From: an uncultured Bacteroidota bacterium
GTDB lineage: Bacteria; Bacteroidota; Bacteroidia; Chitinophagales; Chitinophagaceae
Assembly: GCA_903927975.1 (NCBI GenBank)
Contig: CAIYPC010000497.1
Location: 1 to 60,930 of the forward strand
DNA length: 60,930 nucleotides
Direction of reading: 5' to 3'
Part shown: positions 21,523-30,386 of the stretch, in pieces
How the letters are laid out: every line of letters starts with the position of its first letter
Position numbering within the stretch: the stretch's first letter is position 1
The notes under the pieces: model-generated
What the model saw: the letters and a program-made list of their open reading frames with translations, nothing else
Told to the model about the DNA's origin: nothing
Database searches by the model: none
Made by a program: the position numbers and the translations under genes

Positions 21523-23360
21523 GACTGGATGCTTGTGCTTTTTGCTGGATGTGCAATTTTGTTGAATTGCATTTCATGCAATTTACTATAAAATCCGCCG
21601 ATTGCCAACAGCTCTTCGTGTGTTCCCGTCTCTTTGATTTCGCCTTTGTCGAGCACAATAATTTTGCTGGCTTTGCGAATGGTAGAGAGACGATGCGCAA
21701 TAACAATCGAAGTTCTTCCTGCAACTAATTTATCAATGGCATTCTGTATTAATAATTCTGATTCAGTATCCACCGATGAAGTCGCTTCGTCCAAAATAAG
21801 AATGGAAGGATTGTATAATAAAGCTCTGATGAAAGATAATAATTGTCGTTGACCAAGTGACAACGTGCTTCCTCTTTCCATCACATTATAATCGTAGCCG
21901 CCGGGCAGCTCCATAATAAAATCGTGCATGCCCATCAACTTGGCAGCTTCAACTATTTTTTCCTGAGGGATAGCTTCGTTTCTTAATGTGATATTATCTA
22001 AAACAGAACCTGAAAAAAGAAAAACATCCTGCAATACTACTGCAATATGGCTTCGCAATGCATCCAGATTATAATCTTCGATTTTTACGTCATCAATTTT
22101 TATTGCACCTTTTTGAATGTGATACAAACGGTTCATCAAACTGATGATAGAGGTTTTTCCGCTTCCGGTATGACCAACAATAGCAATCGTTTCTCCGGGC
22201 TGAACCGTGAATGAAATGTTTTTTAGCACATAACGGTCATCCACATACGCAAACCAAACATCACTGAATTCAATTTTGCCTTTAATCATTTCTGGTTTAT
22301 ATGCATCTTCACGGGATGGAGGCGTGAAATCATCATTATCCAAAACCTTAAAAACTCTTTCGCTTGCCACCATGCCCATTTGAAGCACATTGAATTTATC
22401 TGCAATAACACGCAATGGGCGGAACAATAAATTGAGGTATAAAAAGAAAGCAATTATTTTTCCTGATAATTCTTTTGCTTGTTGCTCAGGAATTTGAAGT
22501 ACCTGACGAGCGCCCCACCAAACCAATAAGCCCGTTGATACCGCAAGAATTATTTCTACCAAAGGAAAGAAAATAGAATAAGCAAAAATGGCATTGATGT
22601 TTGCGTTGCGATGTTCTTTATTGATTCTTTTGAATTTTGAAAACTCTCTTTCTTCGGCTGCAAAAGCTTGCACCACCTGCATTCCTGTGATATGCTCCTG
22701 AACAAACGCATTCAAGTTTGAAACGGCGTTTCGAACTCTTATGAAAGATTTATTCACGCTTTCCTTAAAAACATAAGTTGCCAATATCAGGAAAGGAAAA
22801 GGCACCATGCAAATCAATGTAAGTTTCCAGTCAACATAAAACATAAATCCCAGCACTGAAACAATAGAAAGTAAATCTGCAATGATTGGGATCAATCCAT
22901 CCGAAAAAATATCATTGATTGCTTCAATGTCATTAATAGTTCTTGTAGTTAAAGTACCAATCGGTGTTTTATCAAATTGAGAAAGATTAAGACCGAGCAC
23001 TTTTTTATAAACCGTCGTGCGCAAATCTTTTACTACTGTTTGTCCGAGCCACGCCGTGATATAGGAAAAATAAAACCGACAAATAGTTTCGACTAAAAGC
23101 AAACCAATTTGAAACACAGTGATCCAGATCACCAATCTTATCATTTCATTTTTGATAGAAAGATTATCCGTAACTCCTTTGCGTATATAATCATTCACCG
23201 TTATCTGAATCAGGAATGGACGAAGCGGAGAAACAACAGCAAGAACGATTGATAAAAAAATAGATAAGTAAACGCGCCGCTTGTATGGCGATGCATATTG
23301 AAAAACCCTTTTTAAAGAGCTGAAGTCAAAAATTTTTTTTCTCTTAACTGTTTCGGACAT
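21519..23360 (-). CDS. ABC transporter, fused TM-ATPase exporter
   Basis: GHTGSGKTSIISLMNRLY Walker A, LSLGQRQLLSFIRALLYNPSILILDEATSSVD signature/Walker B, six-TM N-terminal half. Confidence 0.95.
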   Translation of the reverse strand: MSETVKRKKIFDFSSLKRVFQYASPYKRRVYLSIFLSIVLAVVSPLRPFLIQITVNDYIRKGVTDNLSIKNEMIRLVIWITVFQIGLLLVETICRFYFSYITAWLGQTVVKDLRTTVYKKVLGLNLSQFDKTPIGTLTTRTINDIEAINDIFSDGLIPIIADLLSIVSVLGFMFYVDWKLTLICMVPFPFLILATYVFKESVNKSFIRVRNAVSNLNAFVQEHITGMQVVQAFAAEEREFSKFKRINKEHRNANINAIFAYSIFFPLVEIILAVSTGLLVWWGARQVLQIPEQQAKELSGKIIAFFLYLNLLFRPLRVIADKFNVLQMGMVASERVFKVLDNDDFTPPSREDAYKPEMIKGKIEFSDVWFAYVDDRYVLKNISFTVQPGETIAIVGHTGSGKTSIISLMNRLYHIQKGAIKIDDVKIEDYNLDALRSHIAVVLQDVFLFSGSVLDNITLRNEAIPQEKIVEAAKLMGMHDFIMELPGGYDYNVMERGSTLSLGQRQLLSFIRALLYNPSILILDEATSSVDTESELLIQNAIDKLVAGRTSIVIAHRLSTIRKASKIIVLDKGEIKETGTHEELLAIGGFYSKLHEMQFNKIAHPAKSTSIQS

Positions 23361-23368
23361 AGAGCTTG

Positions 23369-23376
23369 CAAAGATA
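23369..23376 (-). promoter_or_regulatory. candidate -7 element TATCTTTG for ABC transporter
   Basis: caaagata on + strand just upstream of 23360. Confidence 0.45.
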
Positions 23377-23380
23377 AGTT

Positions 23381-23415
23381 AGTTTTCAGTTTCGAGTTTC
23401 GAGTTTGTAGTTCTG
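23381..23415. repeat. 7-nt-period array agttttc|agtttcg|agtttcg|agtttgt|agttctg
   Basis: Five consecutive heptamers; inverted partner at 23494-23531. Confidence 0.85.
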
Positions 23416-23482
23416 CTATTCGAAAAGAGCTTATTAAATGGGATAACCCGATGATATAAAGCGAAGGGTGAAAAATATAATG

Positions 23483-23538
23483 AACTACAAAGCTCAGAAC
23501 TGGAAACTAAAAACTGGCAACTCGAAACTTTAAACTAT
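23483..23538. repeat. 7-nt-period array (aactggaaactaaaaactggcaactcgaaactttaaact) reaching the stop codon of 23535-25772
   Basis: Reverse complement reads AGTTTCG AGTTGCC AGTTTTT AGTTTCC AGTTCTG, the same family as 23381-23415 in opposite orientation. Confidence 0.85.
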
Positions 23539-25772
23539 TTCTCCATCGCCTTCCGATATGCCTTAATAAAAATAGCTCCGAGGTTTTTGTAAGGAGGTAT
23601 ATAATCATCGAACCGATCTTTTGCAACGGCGTCGTTCCTGAATTTGAATCCAAGATTTTTCCACATGCTGAGCCACTCGATATTTCTTCCAGAGACCAAA
23701 GTATTATTGATTGCTTGCAGAATTGGTTCGTTCACAGTTCTCGTTCCAACTTGCTTTGATGAAATGATGTGCGCATCGTTGCTGATCTTCAGCACTTCGC
23801 TCAAATTATTATAACCACCGCAGGAACCAAGCACCACAATTTTTGCAGAAGACTGTAATCTTTTTAATGTTGATGAAACATGATAGCTATGACCACGATG
23901 AATATAAATACTCGGTCTTATATTTTTGGATTCCAAATATTCGCCCAATGCATCCTGCGCCTTTTCATCGGGATCATCTTCACCATTCAATGGCTTGTTT
24001 GCAAAAATAGAAACGTGTTTGCCTTTGATTGATGTAATTGTTACCCATTGCGGGTTCTCGCTGATTTTCCATTCCGCTTTGTTATGAAATAATCCCATAA
24101 AATCGGCATAAGAATATTGTCCATCCTTATCTTCATCGCCACCATAAAAAAATGCTTGCTCCACAACTCGACCAGCAGAATCTTTGAGCGAATTATAATC
24201 AATTTTATAAATCGGCGGTATGCCAAGCCTTTCGGAAAGATCAATTTTTTTGCTGGTATCCGCAGATTCAAAAAGTGTTTGCAACAAATTATAAATGATG
24301 ATGCCTTTTTTATTATCAGCTTCCAAATTTTTTCTATAGTTCCATTTTGTTTCGCTCAGCACAAATTTTGCAAGTGGTTTATTCTTTTCAAAAATGCTAC
24401 TGTAAGAATCTGCAACATCCACCGCATCTTCCTCCCTTGCTTTTTCAAGCCCGATGGTGAAAGCTTTCATTACAGTGTTCGCATTTTCTGGGTCCATCGT
24501 TCCTAAAAAATTATCAAGCGTATTGTATGCCGCAGCCATCTTGATAAATTTTCTGAAATAATCTCCATGCGTCCACATCAGTAAACTGTCTCCATCTGGA
24601 GATTTCATGCGCTGAAAAATTTGCGGATAAACACCACGAACATAACTGGAAGTGTAAATCAAATCTTCGCTCATCACCACCAAATAATATAACTCTTCAG
24701 CGCTTAAAGGCTCAAGCACTTTAAATCTCACCGGATCCGGTTTATCGTGTAATCCGTTAATTTCATTCACAAAAATCTCTCTTGCTTTGTTAGCGAGCAT
24801 CTGAGTGAGCGCCGCCATTTCAAGTGCGGTATCGCGTGCGGGAGGAAGAAGCCGTGCAGCATAATCCAATCGCGTTTTCACCAGTAGCTTATAATAATTT
24901 AAGCCATCATCTTTCACTTTGTCAATTTCTTCAATCGTCAATTTCCCTTTCAATAAATTATCCAAAAAAGGAAAATATAATTGTCCACTTTTGCTGATCG
25001 CCATTTGCCCGATCACATGCACAAGCGTATCGCGGCTTTCGCGAATACGTTGCCCGAGCGAGTTTCGCGCAGCAGCATAATCATAGAGCTGACGCATGTT
25101 ATTATGCCCCGCTGCAATAATCAAACTGTCAGTAAAAGGAACATCCAGATTATTCTGTAGCCTACTTAGAATTTCTGAAGGATGTAGTTCGCAATATTTC
25201 CTGAACAAAACATATCGTGATGGTTTGATGCCGGCATTTTCATAAGGCAGCAAAAAACAACCAATCAAAATTTCTCCAACGCCATAAACATTTTCTTCCA
25301 CCACAGGAACGATGCTTTCATTTCTTTTATCAAGCACCATCGCTTTTTCATAAGCTCTCTCAAGATTGGAGGCAATTGAAGGAGGAAAATCGCGCTTGTT
25401 CACATTATCATTAAAACCATTCAGCATAAATTCAATGCCGCGCAGGTATCTTTTTTTATTATTGCTGTTCATCAGCGTATCCTCTTCAATTCGCTGCTGA
25501 AGATCATCAACCTTTCTTATTAAAGCTTCATTTATTTCCAACTTCACATTTTCGTCTTTCGCCACAACATTCTTCTCTTCGAGCGCTAAAAGTTTTTTCT
25601 GTGCCTTGTCAATATCATCATGAAAAAGCATGCGATCTGGGGCAACTTTATAAGGATAATTTTGGGCAAAGGCTGTAGAACAAAAGAAAATGAGAATAAA
25701 GAAAATAAAATTAGGTCGTGAGATAACGAACTGAGAGAGCCGTATTCCTTTTTGTGTAAAAAATTCAACCAT
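23535..25772 (-). CDS. large secreted/membrane-anchored protein with caspase-like (clan CD) His/Cys signature near C-terminus
   Basis: IRPSIYIHRGHSYHV...SAKIVVLGSCGGYNNLSEVL: His-x-Gly-His followed by hydrophobic strand and Gly-Ser-Cys-Gly. Confidence 0.6.
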   Translation of the reverse strand: MVEFFTQKGIRLSQFVISRPNFIFFILIFFCSTAFAQNYPYKVAPDRMLFHDDIDKAQKKLLALEEKNVVAKDENVKLEINEALIRKVDDLQQRIEEDTLMNSNNKKRYLRGIEFMLNGFNDNVNKRDFPPSIASNLERAYEKAMVLDKRNESIVPVVEENVYGVGEILIGCFLLPYENAGIKPSRYVLFRKYCELHPSEILSRLQNNLDVPFTDSLIIAAGHNNMRQLYDYAAARNSLGQRIRESRDTLVHVIGQMAISKSGQLYFPFLDNLLKGKLTIEEIDKVKDDGLNYYKLLVKTRLDYAARLLPPARDTALEMAALTQMLANKAREIFVNEINGLHDKPDPVRFKVLEPLSAEELYYLVVMSEDLIYTSSYVRGVYPQIFQRMKSPDGDSLLMWTHGDYFRKFIKMAAAYNTLDNFLGTMDPENANTVMKAFTIGLEKAREEDAVDVADSYSSIFEKNKPLAKFVLSETKWNYRKNLEADNKKGIIIYNLLQTLFESADTSKKIDLSERLGIPPIYKIDYNSLKDSAGRVVEQAFFYGGDEDKDGQYSYADFMGLFHNKAEWKISENPQWVTITSIKGKHVSIFANKPLNGEDDPDEKAQDALGEYLESKNIRPSIYIHRGHSYHVSSTLKRLQSSAKIVVLGSCGGYNNLSEVLKISNDAHIISSKQVGTRTVNEPILQAINNTLVSGRNIEWLSMWKNLGFKFRNDAVAKDRFDDYIPPYKNLGAIFIKAYRKAMEK

Positions 25773-25815
25773 GTAAATAAGCGTTTCAAAAATTTTCTGT
25801 AGGATAAACTGGATA

Positions 25816-25823
25816 CAAAAGTA
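25816..25823 (-). promoter_or_regulatory. candidate -7 element TACTTTTG
   Basis: caaaagta on + strand upstream of 25772 start. Confidence 0.4.
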
Positions 25824-25884
25824 CTACCAATTAATATATACATAACGCAAAAAGCGGCTTCAGGTTGTTTGCCACTATTTTTTT

Positions 25885-25996
25885 GCCACAGATTACACGG
25901 ATTAGCACAGATGTGAGCAAACAGAGGCTTAGAAAATGATCAGCCAGTTGCAAAAAAACTTCTGTATTATCTGTGCTAATCTGAGCAATCTGTGGC
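25885..25996. repeat. paired inverted 9-nt-period arrays (GCCACAGATTACACGGATTAGCACAGAT ... ATCTGTGCTAATCTGAGCAATCTGTGGC)
   Basis: Arms 25885-25912 and 25969-25996 match at 25 of 28 positions in inverted orientation. Confidence 0.85.
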
Positions 25997-26138
25997 TACC
26001 TTTCTGCATTTATTAATATGAATTCATCTTCAATTTCCGCTCTTTTCAATGCTATCTATATATTAAGAAATTGTGAACTCGCCAACCGAAGCCCGCTCTG
26101 AGCGTTATTTCTATTAGGTTTGCGTAAATTTTGATGAA

Positions 26139-26819
26139 ATGGATACAAAAGGCAAGAAAATATTGATAGCTGATGACGAACCGGATATCCTTGAAATTAT
26201 TCAATACAACCTTTCGAAAGAAGGCTATGAAGTAACTACTGCAAAAGATGGCGACGACGCTTTGGCAAAATCAAAATCCTCAAAGCCCGATCTGATTATT
26301 TTAGATATTATGATGCCCAAAAAAAGCGGCATTGAAGTTTGTGAGATATTGAGATCACAGCCTGCTTTCAAAGACGTACTGATTATTTTCCTGACCGCAT
26401 TGAACGATGAAAGCAATCATATTAAAGGACTTGAAATGGGCGCCGATGATTATGTGAACAAACCAATTAGCCCGAAAGTGCTGGTGAGCCGAGTGAACGC
26501 TTTGTTCCGCAGATTTGGCAAGGAACCGGAAGGCAAAGTGCTGAAGATTGAAAACCTCACCATCGATCCTGATAGATATGAAGTGATAGTGGGCGATAAT
26601 AATATCACACTCGCAAAAAAAGAATTTGAATTGCTTTATCTGCTTGCTTCGCGACCGGGCAGGGTTTTTCTACGCAATGAAATTTTGAACCAGGTTTGGG
26701 GAAATGATGTGATTGTTGGCGACAGAACGATTGACGTTCACATTCGCAAAGTGCGTCAGAAACTGGGGCTTGATTGTATTACTACCATTAAAGGTGTTGG
26801 TTATAAATTCGACTTATAA
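26139..26819 (+). CDS. OmpR/PhoB-type response regulator
   Basis: REC (ILIADDEPDIL...LDIMMPKKSG...FLTALN...GADDYVNKP) plus winged-helix DNA-binding domain. Confidence 0.93.
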   Translation: MDTKGKKILIADDEPDILEIIQYNLSKEGYEVTTAKDGDDALAKSKSSKPDLIILDIMMPKKSGIEVCEILRSQPAFKDVLIIFLTALNDESNHIKGLEMGADDYVNKPISPKVLVSRVNALFRRFGKEPEGKVLKIENLTIDPDRYEVIVGDNNITLAKKEFELLYLLASRPGRVFLRNEILNQVWGNDVIVGDRTIDVHIRKVRQKLGLDCITTIKGVGYKFDL

Positions 26820-26900
26820 ACTTCGTGTGCATTAATAAATATGGCAGGCATCAAAAAATGTTTTGCTTTGTAAAGAAGTCCATTCAAGGATTTAGGATAT

Positions 26901-27938
26901 ATGTTCTCCACCAAAAATCTTTCGCCGAAACAATTATCTGCATTCACAGCAGGCGTTATCGCTGTCCCCGTTTCCATTGGCATTTATTTTTTAGATAATA
27001 ACTGGAAAATAAGTCTCGGAGCTTTCATCCTCATCTTTGGAATTGGTTATGCGCTTATTCTTTTCACGCTTGAAACATTTATCTATCGAAAAATAAAATT
27101 GATATATAAGCTCATCTATCAAACAAAAGCCACTAAAAAAGAAGAAGTTTATTTTAAATATATCCTTCCAAAAAAAAGTATTGATGAAGTCCGTGAAGAG
27201 GTTGAAAAATGGGGCGAGAAAAGAAATGAAGAAATTGAATTGCTGAAAAGAAATGAAGCTTACAGAAAAGAGTTTTTACAAAATTTAGCACACGAATTTA
27301 AGACACCAATTTTTTCCATTCAGGGCTATATTGAAGGCGCGATGGAAGACACCGATGTGAGCAAGAAATTTTTGGAAAATGCAGCAAGAAATGTTGAAAG
27401 GCTTGTGAACCTCGTGAACGATCTGGATGAAATATCAAAGTTGGAAAGAGGCGAACAACTTTTATATAAACAGAATTTTTTGATACAGGATTTGATCAAA
27501 GAAGTTTTTGAATCCCTCACCATAAAAACGCAGGAAAAAAACATCACTTCATTCATCAAAAAAGGTTGCGAATTTCCCATCACCGTTTTTGCTGATAAAG
27601 AAAAAATAAGAATGGTGCTGATCAACATAATCGAGAACGCCAGCAAATATGGAAGAGTAAATGGATCAATTATGGCAAGCATTTATATAACTGATGAAAT
27701 GCATGTGCTTATTGAGATCAGCGATGATGGTATTGGCATTGAAGAAGAACATCTCCCAAGAATATTTGAAAGATTTTACCGCACTGATGCCGGTCGCAGT
27801 CGTGATCGTGGCGGCACCGGACTTGGTCTCGCTATCTGCAAACATATCATTGAAGCGCACGGACAGCGCATTCATGTAAGAAGCACACCTGATGTTGGAA
27901 CCACGGTAGGGTTTACGTTGGAAGGGAAGAGGGAGTAA
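26901..27938 (+). CDS. PhoR-like sensor histidine kinase
   Basis: FLQNLAHEFKTPIFSIQGYIEGAMED H-box; N-box NIIENASKYG; DGIGIEEEHLPRIFERFYR; GGTGLGLAICKHI. Confidence 0.93.
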   Translation: MFSTKNLSPKQLSAFTAGVIAVPVSIGIYFLDNNWKISLGAFILIFGIGYALILFTLETFIYRKIKLIYKLIYQTKATKKEEVYFKYILPKKSIDEVREEVEKWGEKRNEEIELLKRNEAYRKEFLQNLAHEFKTPIFSIQGYIEGAMEDTDVSKKFLENAARNVERLVNLVNDLDEISKLERGEQLLYKQNFLIQDLIKEVFESLTIKTQEKNITSFIKKGCEFPITVFADKEKIRMVLINIIENASKYGRVNGSIMASIYITDEMHVLIEISDDGIGIEEEHLPRIFERFYRTDAGRSRDRGGTGLGLAICKHIIEAHGQRIHVRSTPDVGTTVGFTLEGKRE

Positions 27939-27973
27939 AGTGGTAAGAAATTAGTGGTAGGTGGTAAGAAAAT
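27939..27973. repeat. 7-nt-period array agtggta|agaaatt|agtggta|ggtggta|agaaaat after the histidine kinase stop
   Basis: Read directly; inverted partner at 28004-28040. Confidence 0.65.
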
Positions 27974-28003
27974 TTCAAATTTTATTAACGACTTCGAATT
28001 CGG

Positions 28004-28040
28004 AAACCATCAACCATAAACTACAAACCACAAACTAACT
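28004..28040. repeat. 7-nt-period array aaaccat|caaccat|aaactac|aaaccac|aaactaa
   Basis: Reverse complement GTGGTTT/GTAGTTT/ATGGTTG; opposite orientation to 27939-27973. Confidence 0.7.
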
Positions 28041-28048
28041 TATCTTTG
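28041..28048 (+). promoter_or_regulatory. candidate -7 element TATCTTTG
   Basis: ttatctttgcagc upstream of the 2OG oxygenase; TAnnTTTG. Confidence 0.5.
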
Positions 28049-28067
28049 CAGCTTAAATTTTTTCAAA

Positions 28068-28913
28068 GTGGAAATGGCAACTCAAACATTCGATTACGCT
28101 AAGTGGAACAGCGAGCTTCCTGCGTTGAGCAAGCAATATCAAACCGCAAGCCCTTATCCGCATATTGTGCTGGAGAATTTTCTAAATCCAGAAGTGCTGG
28201 ATGAATGCATTGATGAGTTCAATAAATTGAATGAAGCTGATGGCTGGATCAACTACACACATTACAACGAAAAAAAGAAAGGTCTTAATAAATTAGATGC
28301 ATTGCCTGAAACAATAAAAGGCACCATCAACGAATTGAATTCTCCTGAATTTCTAAAATTTCTGAGTGAGCTAACGGGCATCAATAACCTACAGAAAGAT
28401 GACCATCTCGAAGGCGGCGGCATTCATCAATCTACAAAAGGTGGCTTCTTAAATATACATGCAGATTTCACCGTTCACCCACATCATAAAAACTGGCAGC
28501 GCAGGGTGAACGTGCTGGTTTATTTGAATAAAGATTGGAAAGAAGAATGGGGCGGCAAACTGGAATTGTGGGACAAAAAAATGAAAGGCTGCGAAGCGGA
28601 AGTGCTTCCTGTTTATAATCGTTGTGTGATTTTTAATACCGATGCAGATTCTTATCATGGGCATCCTTTGCCAATGACCTGCCCTGAAGGAACATTCAGA
28701 AGATCGATTGCATTATATTATTATTCTATTGAAGAAAATCCTTTCCGTCGCGCCACTTATTATCAAGCACGTCCAGGTGATGGCAGTAATAAATTAATGG
28801 TGAAAATTGACAATGCAATGGTCGCTACTTACACAGCCATCAAAGGAAAGCTTGGCGCAAATGATAAATTCATCAGCAGGATTTTGAGATTTTTTTCGGG
28901 GAAGAAGAAGTAG
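28068..28913 (+). CDS. 2OG-Fe(II) oxygenase, prolyl-hydroxylase-like
   Basis: LNIHADFTVHP (HxD), WGGKLELWD, YHGHPLPMTCPEGTFRRSIALYYYS (distal His, Arg). Confidence 0.85.
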   Translation: MEMATQTFDYAKWNSELPALSKQYQTASPYPHIVLENFLNPEVLDECIDEFNKLNEADGWINYTHYNEKKKGLNKLDALPETIKGTINELNSPEFLKFLSELTGINNLQKDDHLEGGGIHQSTKGGFLNIHADFTVHPHHKNWQRRVNVLVYLNKDWKEEWGGKLELWDKKMKGCEAEVLPVYNRCVIFNTDADSYHGHPLPMTCPEGTFRRSIALYYYSIEENPFRRATYYQARPGDGSNKLMVKIDNAMVATYTAIKGKLGANDKFISRILRFFSGKKK

Positions 28914-28947
28914 ATTCTAAATCTTATTCGAAGAAAAAATTAAATCA

Positions 28948-29793
28948 TTATTTGGAAAGGATACCCCAATCAAAATTAATACCCAGCTCCTTTTCTATAT
29001 CTGCCATTATCAACTCAACTTTGTTTCCAATTAGGACATGGTATTTAGATTTTTTGAACAATGCCATTATTCCAATTAAAACATATTCTAAAACCATTTT
29101 TCCAGCTACTAACCTCGCTTGTAAGAACCAGAGACCGCAACCACTTATACCATGTGGATCGTCAATTCTATCATGATTTCTTTCAATAATATCTATCCCT
29201 TTGCCAGCAAAATTCAATACATAATTCTTTTCGGGGTCAATGCTGTAGTATTTATAAGCCTTTTGATTTGCCATACTTAGCAAAAAATGCGATGAACCTG
29301 TATAAATATCTCCATCATTCTTCCATATGTTTTTTACAGGATAGCCACTAACCATATAATTTGTAGTTTCTTTCGGAATATGTGAATGACAAATTTTTTC
29401 AATTGGAAGAAATTCATATTTTTCCGAAATTAATAATCCTAGCATTTTATCTAAAATAATATACGCAACATCTAAAAAGCTATCGCTTTTAAAATCCGTT
29501 TGATGGCAGAAACCAATAACTTGTTGTTCGCCAATTCTAGTATTGACATACAACGAATTATTAGGTACATCAGTTGGAATATGAGACGCGGTAAATATTA
29601 AAAATTGATTTCGAATTTTGACTAGAACGCAAGATCCATATGGTTTATAGTCATATATAAACTTGCTTTTTTCTCTCGTCAAAAATTGAATTGTATGAAA
29701 ATGTATCTTTTCTTTCGAAAGATTTAGAGCTTCATTTTCAAAAATGAATTCTGCTTGTTTAATATTCATTTTAATCTTTTGGCAGAATAACAA
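28948..29793 (-). CDS. trypsin-like peptidase-fold protein
   Basis: FLIFTASHIP (His), SFLDVAYIILD (Asp), HGISGCGLWF (Ser) in the order of a chymotrypsin-fold triad. Confidence 0.55.
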   Translation of the reverse strand: MLFCQKIKMNIKQAEFIFENEALNLSKEKIHFHTIQFLTREKSKFIYDYKPYGSCVLVKIRNQFLIFTASHIPTDVPNNSLYVNTRIGEQQVIGFCHQTDFKSDSFLDVAYIILDKMLGLLISEKYEFLPIEKICHSHIPKETTNYMVSGYPVKNIWKNDGDIYTGSSHFLLSMANQKAYKYYSIDPEKNYVLNFAGKGIDIIERNHDRIDDPHGISGCGLWFLQARLVAGKMVLEYVLIGIMALFKKSKYHVLIGNKVELIMADIEKELGINFDWGILSK

Positions 29794-29923
29794 ATTTAAG
29801 AATTAGTAGCGAATGCCCAGCAGGACATAAAGTCAAAGACTTTAAACATGTTTATATTTGAGAACTACATCTATTTGTAAGCCGCTCGAGTCATCCAATA
29901 TGCAACACTATTAATCAATTGAA

Positions 29924-30349
29924 ATGAAAAAAGTCCTTTTGCTACTTTTTATAAGTCTTTCTCTGAAAGGAATTGCCCAAAGCAAACTAGATATTGCAAT
30001 TTCAAATTTTAAAAAACTCTATGCTGAAAATGTTAAGCCTCCCTTCAATCCAAAAATCTATTATAATAAGTCAGAGAGAAAGATTGATATAGGTTTGGCA
30101 GGAAGTGATTGGCAAATTCCTTTGCAAGCAAATGTAATCTACAAGTATGACACTTCTTCCATAGCGGCTTATACTCATAGTCAGCAAGTATTAATATTTT
30201 CTTGGGAATTTGAAAACAAAGGGGACGAAAAAAATGCAGCAGGAACGGAAGAGAAAAGCATAGAAATAGTTTTTAAAACAAAAGATGCTTGTTATCACAT
30301 AATCGATGCAATAGTAGAAATTAGACAATCAACTGAACAAAAAAATTAG
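29924..30349 (+). CDS. small secreted hypothetical protein
   Basis: Signal peptide, open frame, no family recognised. Confidence 0.6.
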   Translation: MKKVLLLLFISLSLKGIAQSKLDIAISNFKKLYAENVKPPFNPKIYYNKSERKIDIGLAGSDWQIPLQANVIYKYDTSSIAAYTHSQQVLIFSWEFENKGDEKNAAGTEEKSIEIVFKTKDACYHIIDAIVEIRQSTEQKN

Positions 30350-30386
30350 TCTTAAATGATTGTGTGTACTTCGAGAAAGTGTCAAT

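Noticed and set aside
28068-28913. 2OG-Fe(II) oxygenase as the missing PhnY* partner of the PhnZ-like HD protein
   Set aside because: Sequence looks like the prolyl-hydroxylase-type (HxD...YHGHP, large N-terminal extension) family, it is 14 kb from the HD gene on the other strand, and nothing ties it to phosphonates.
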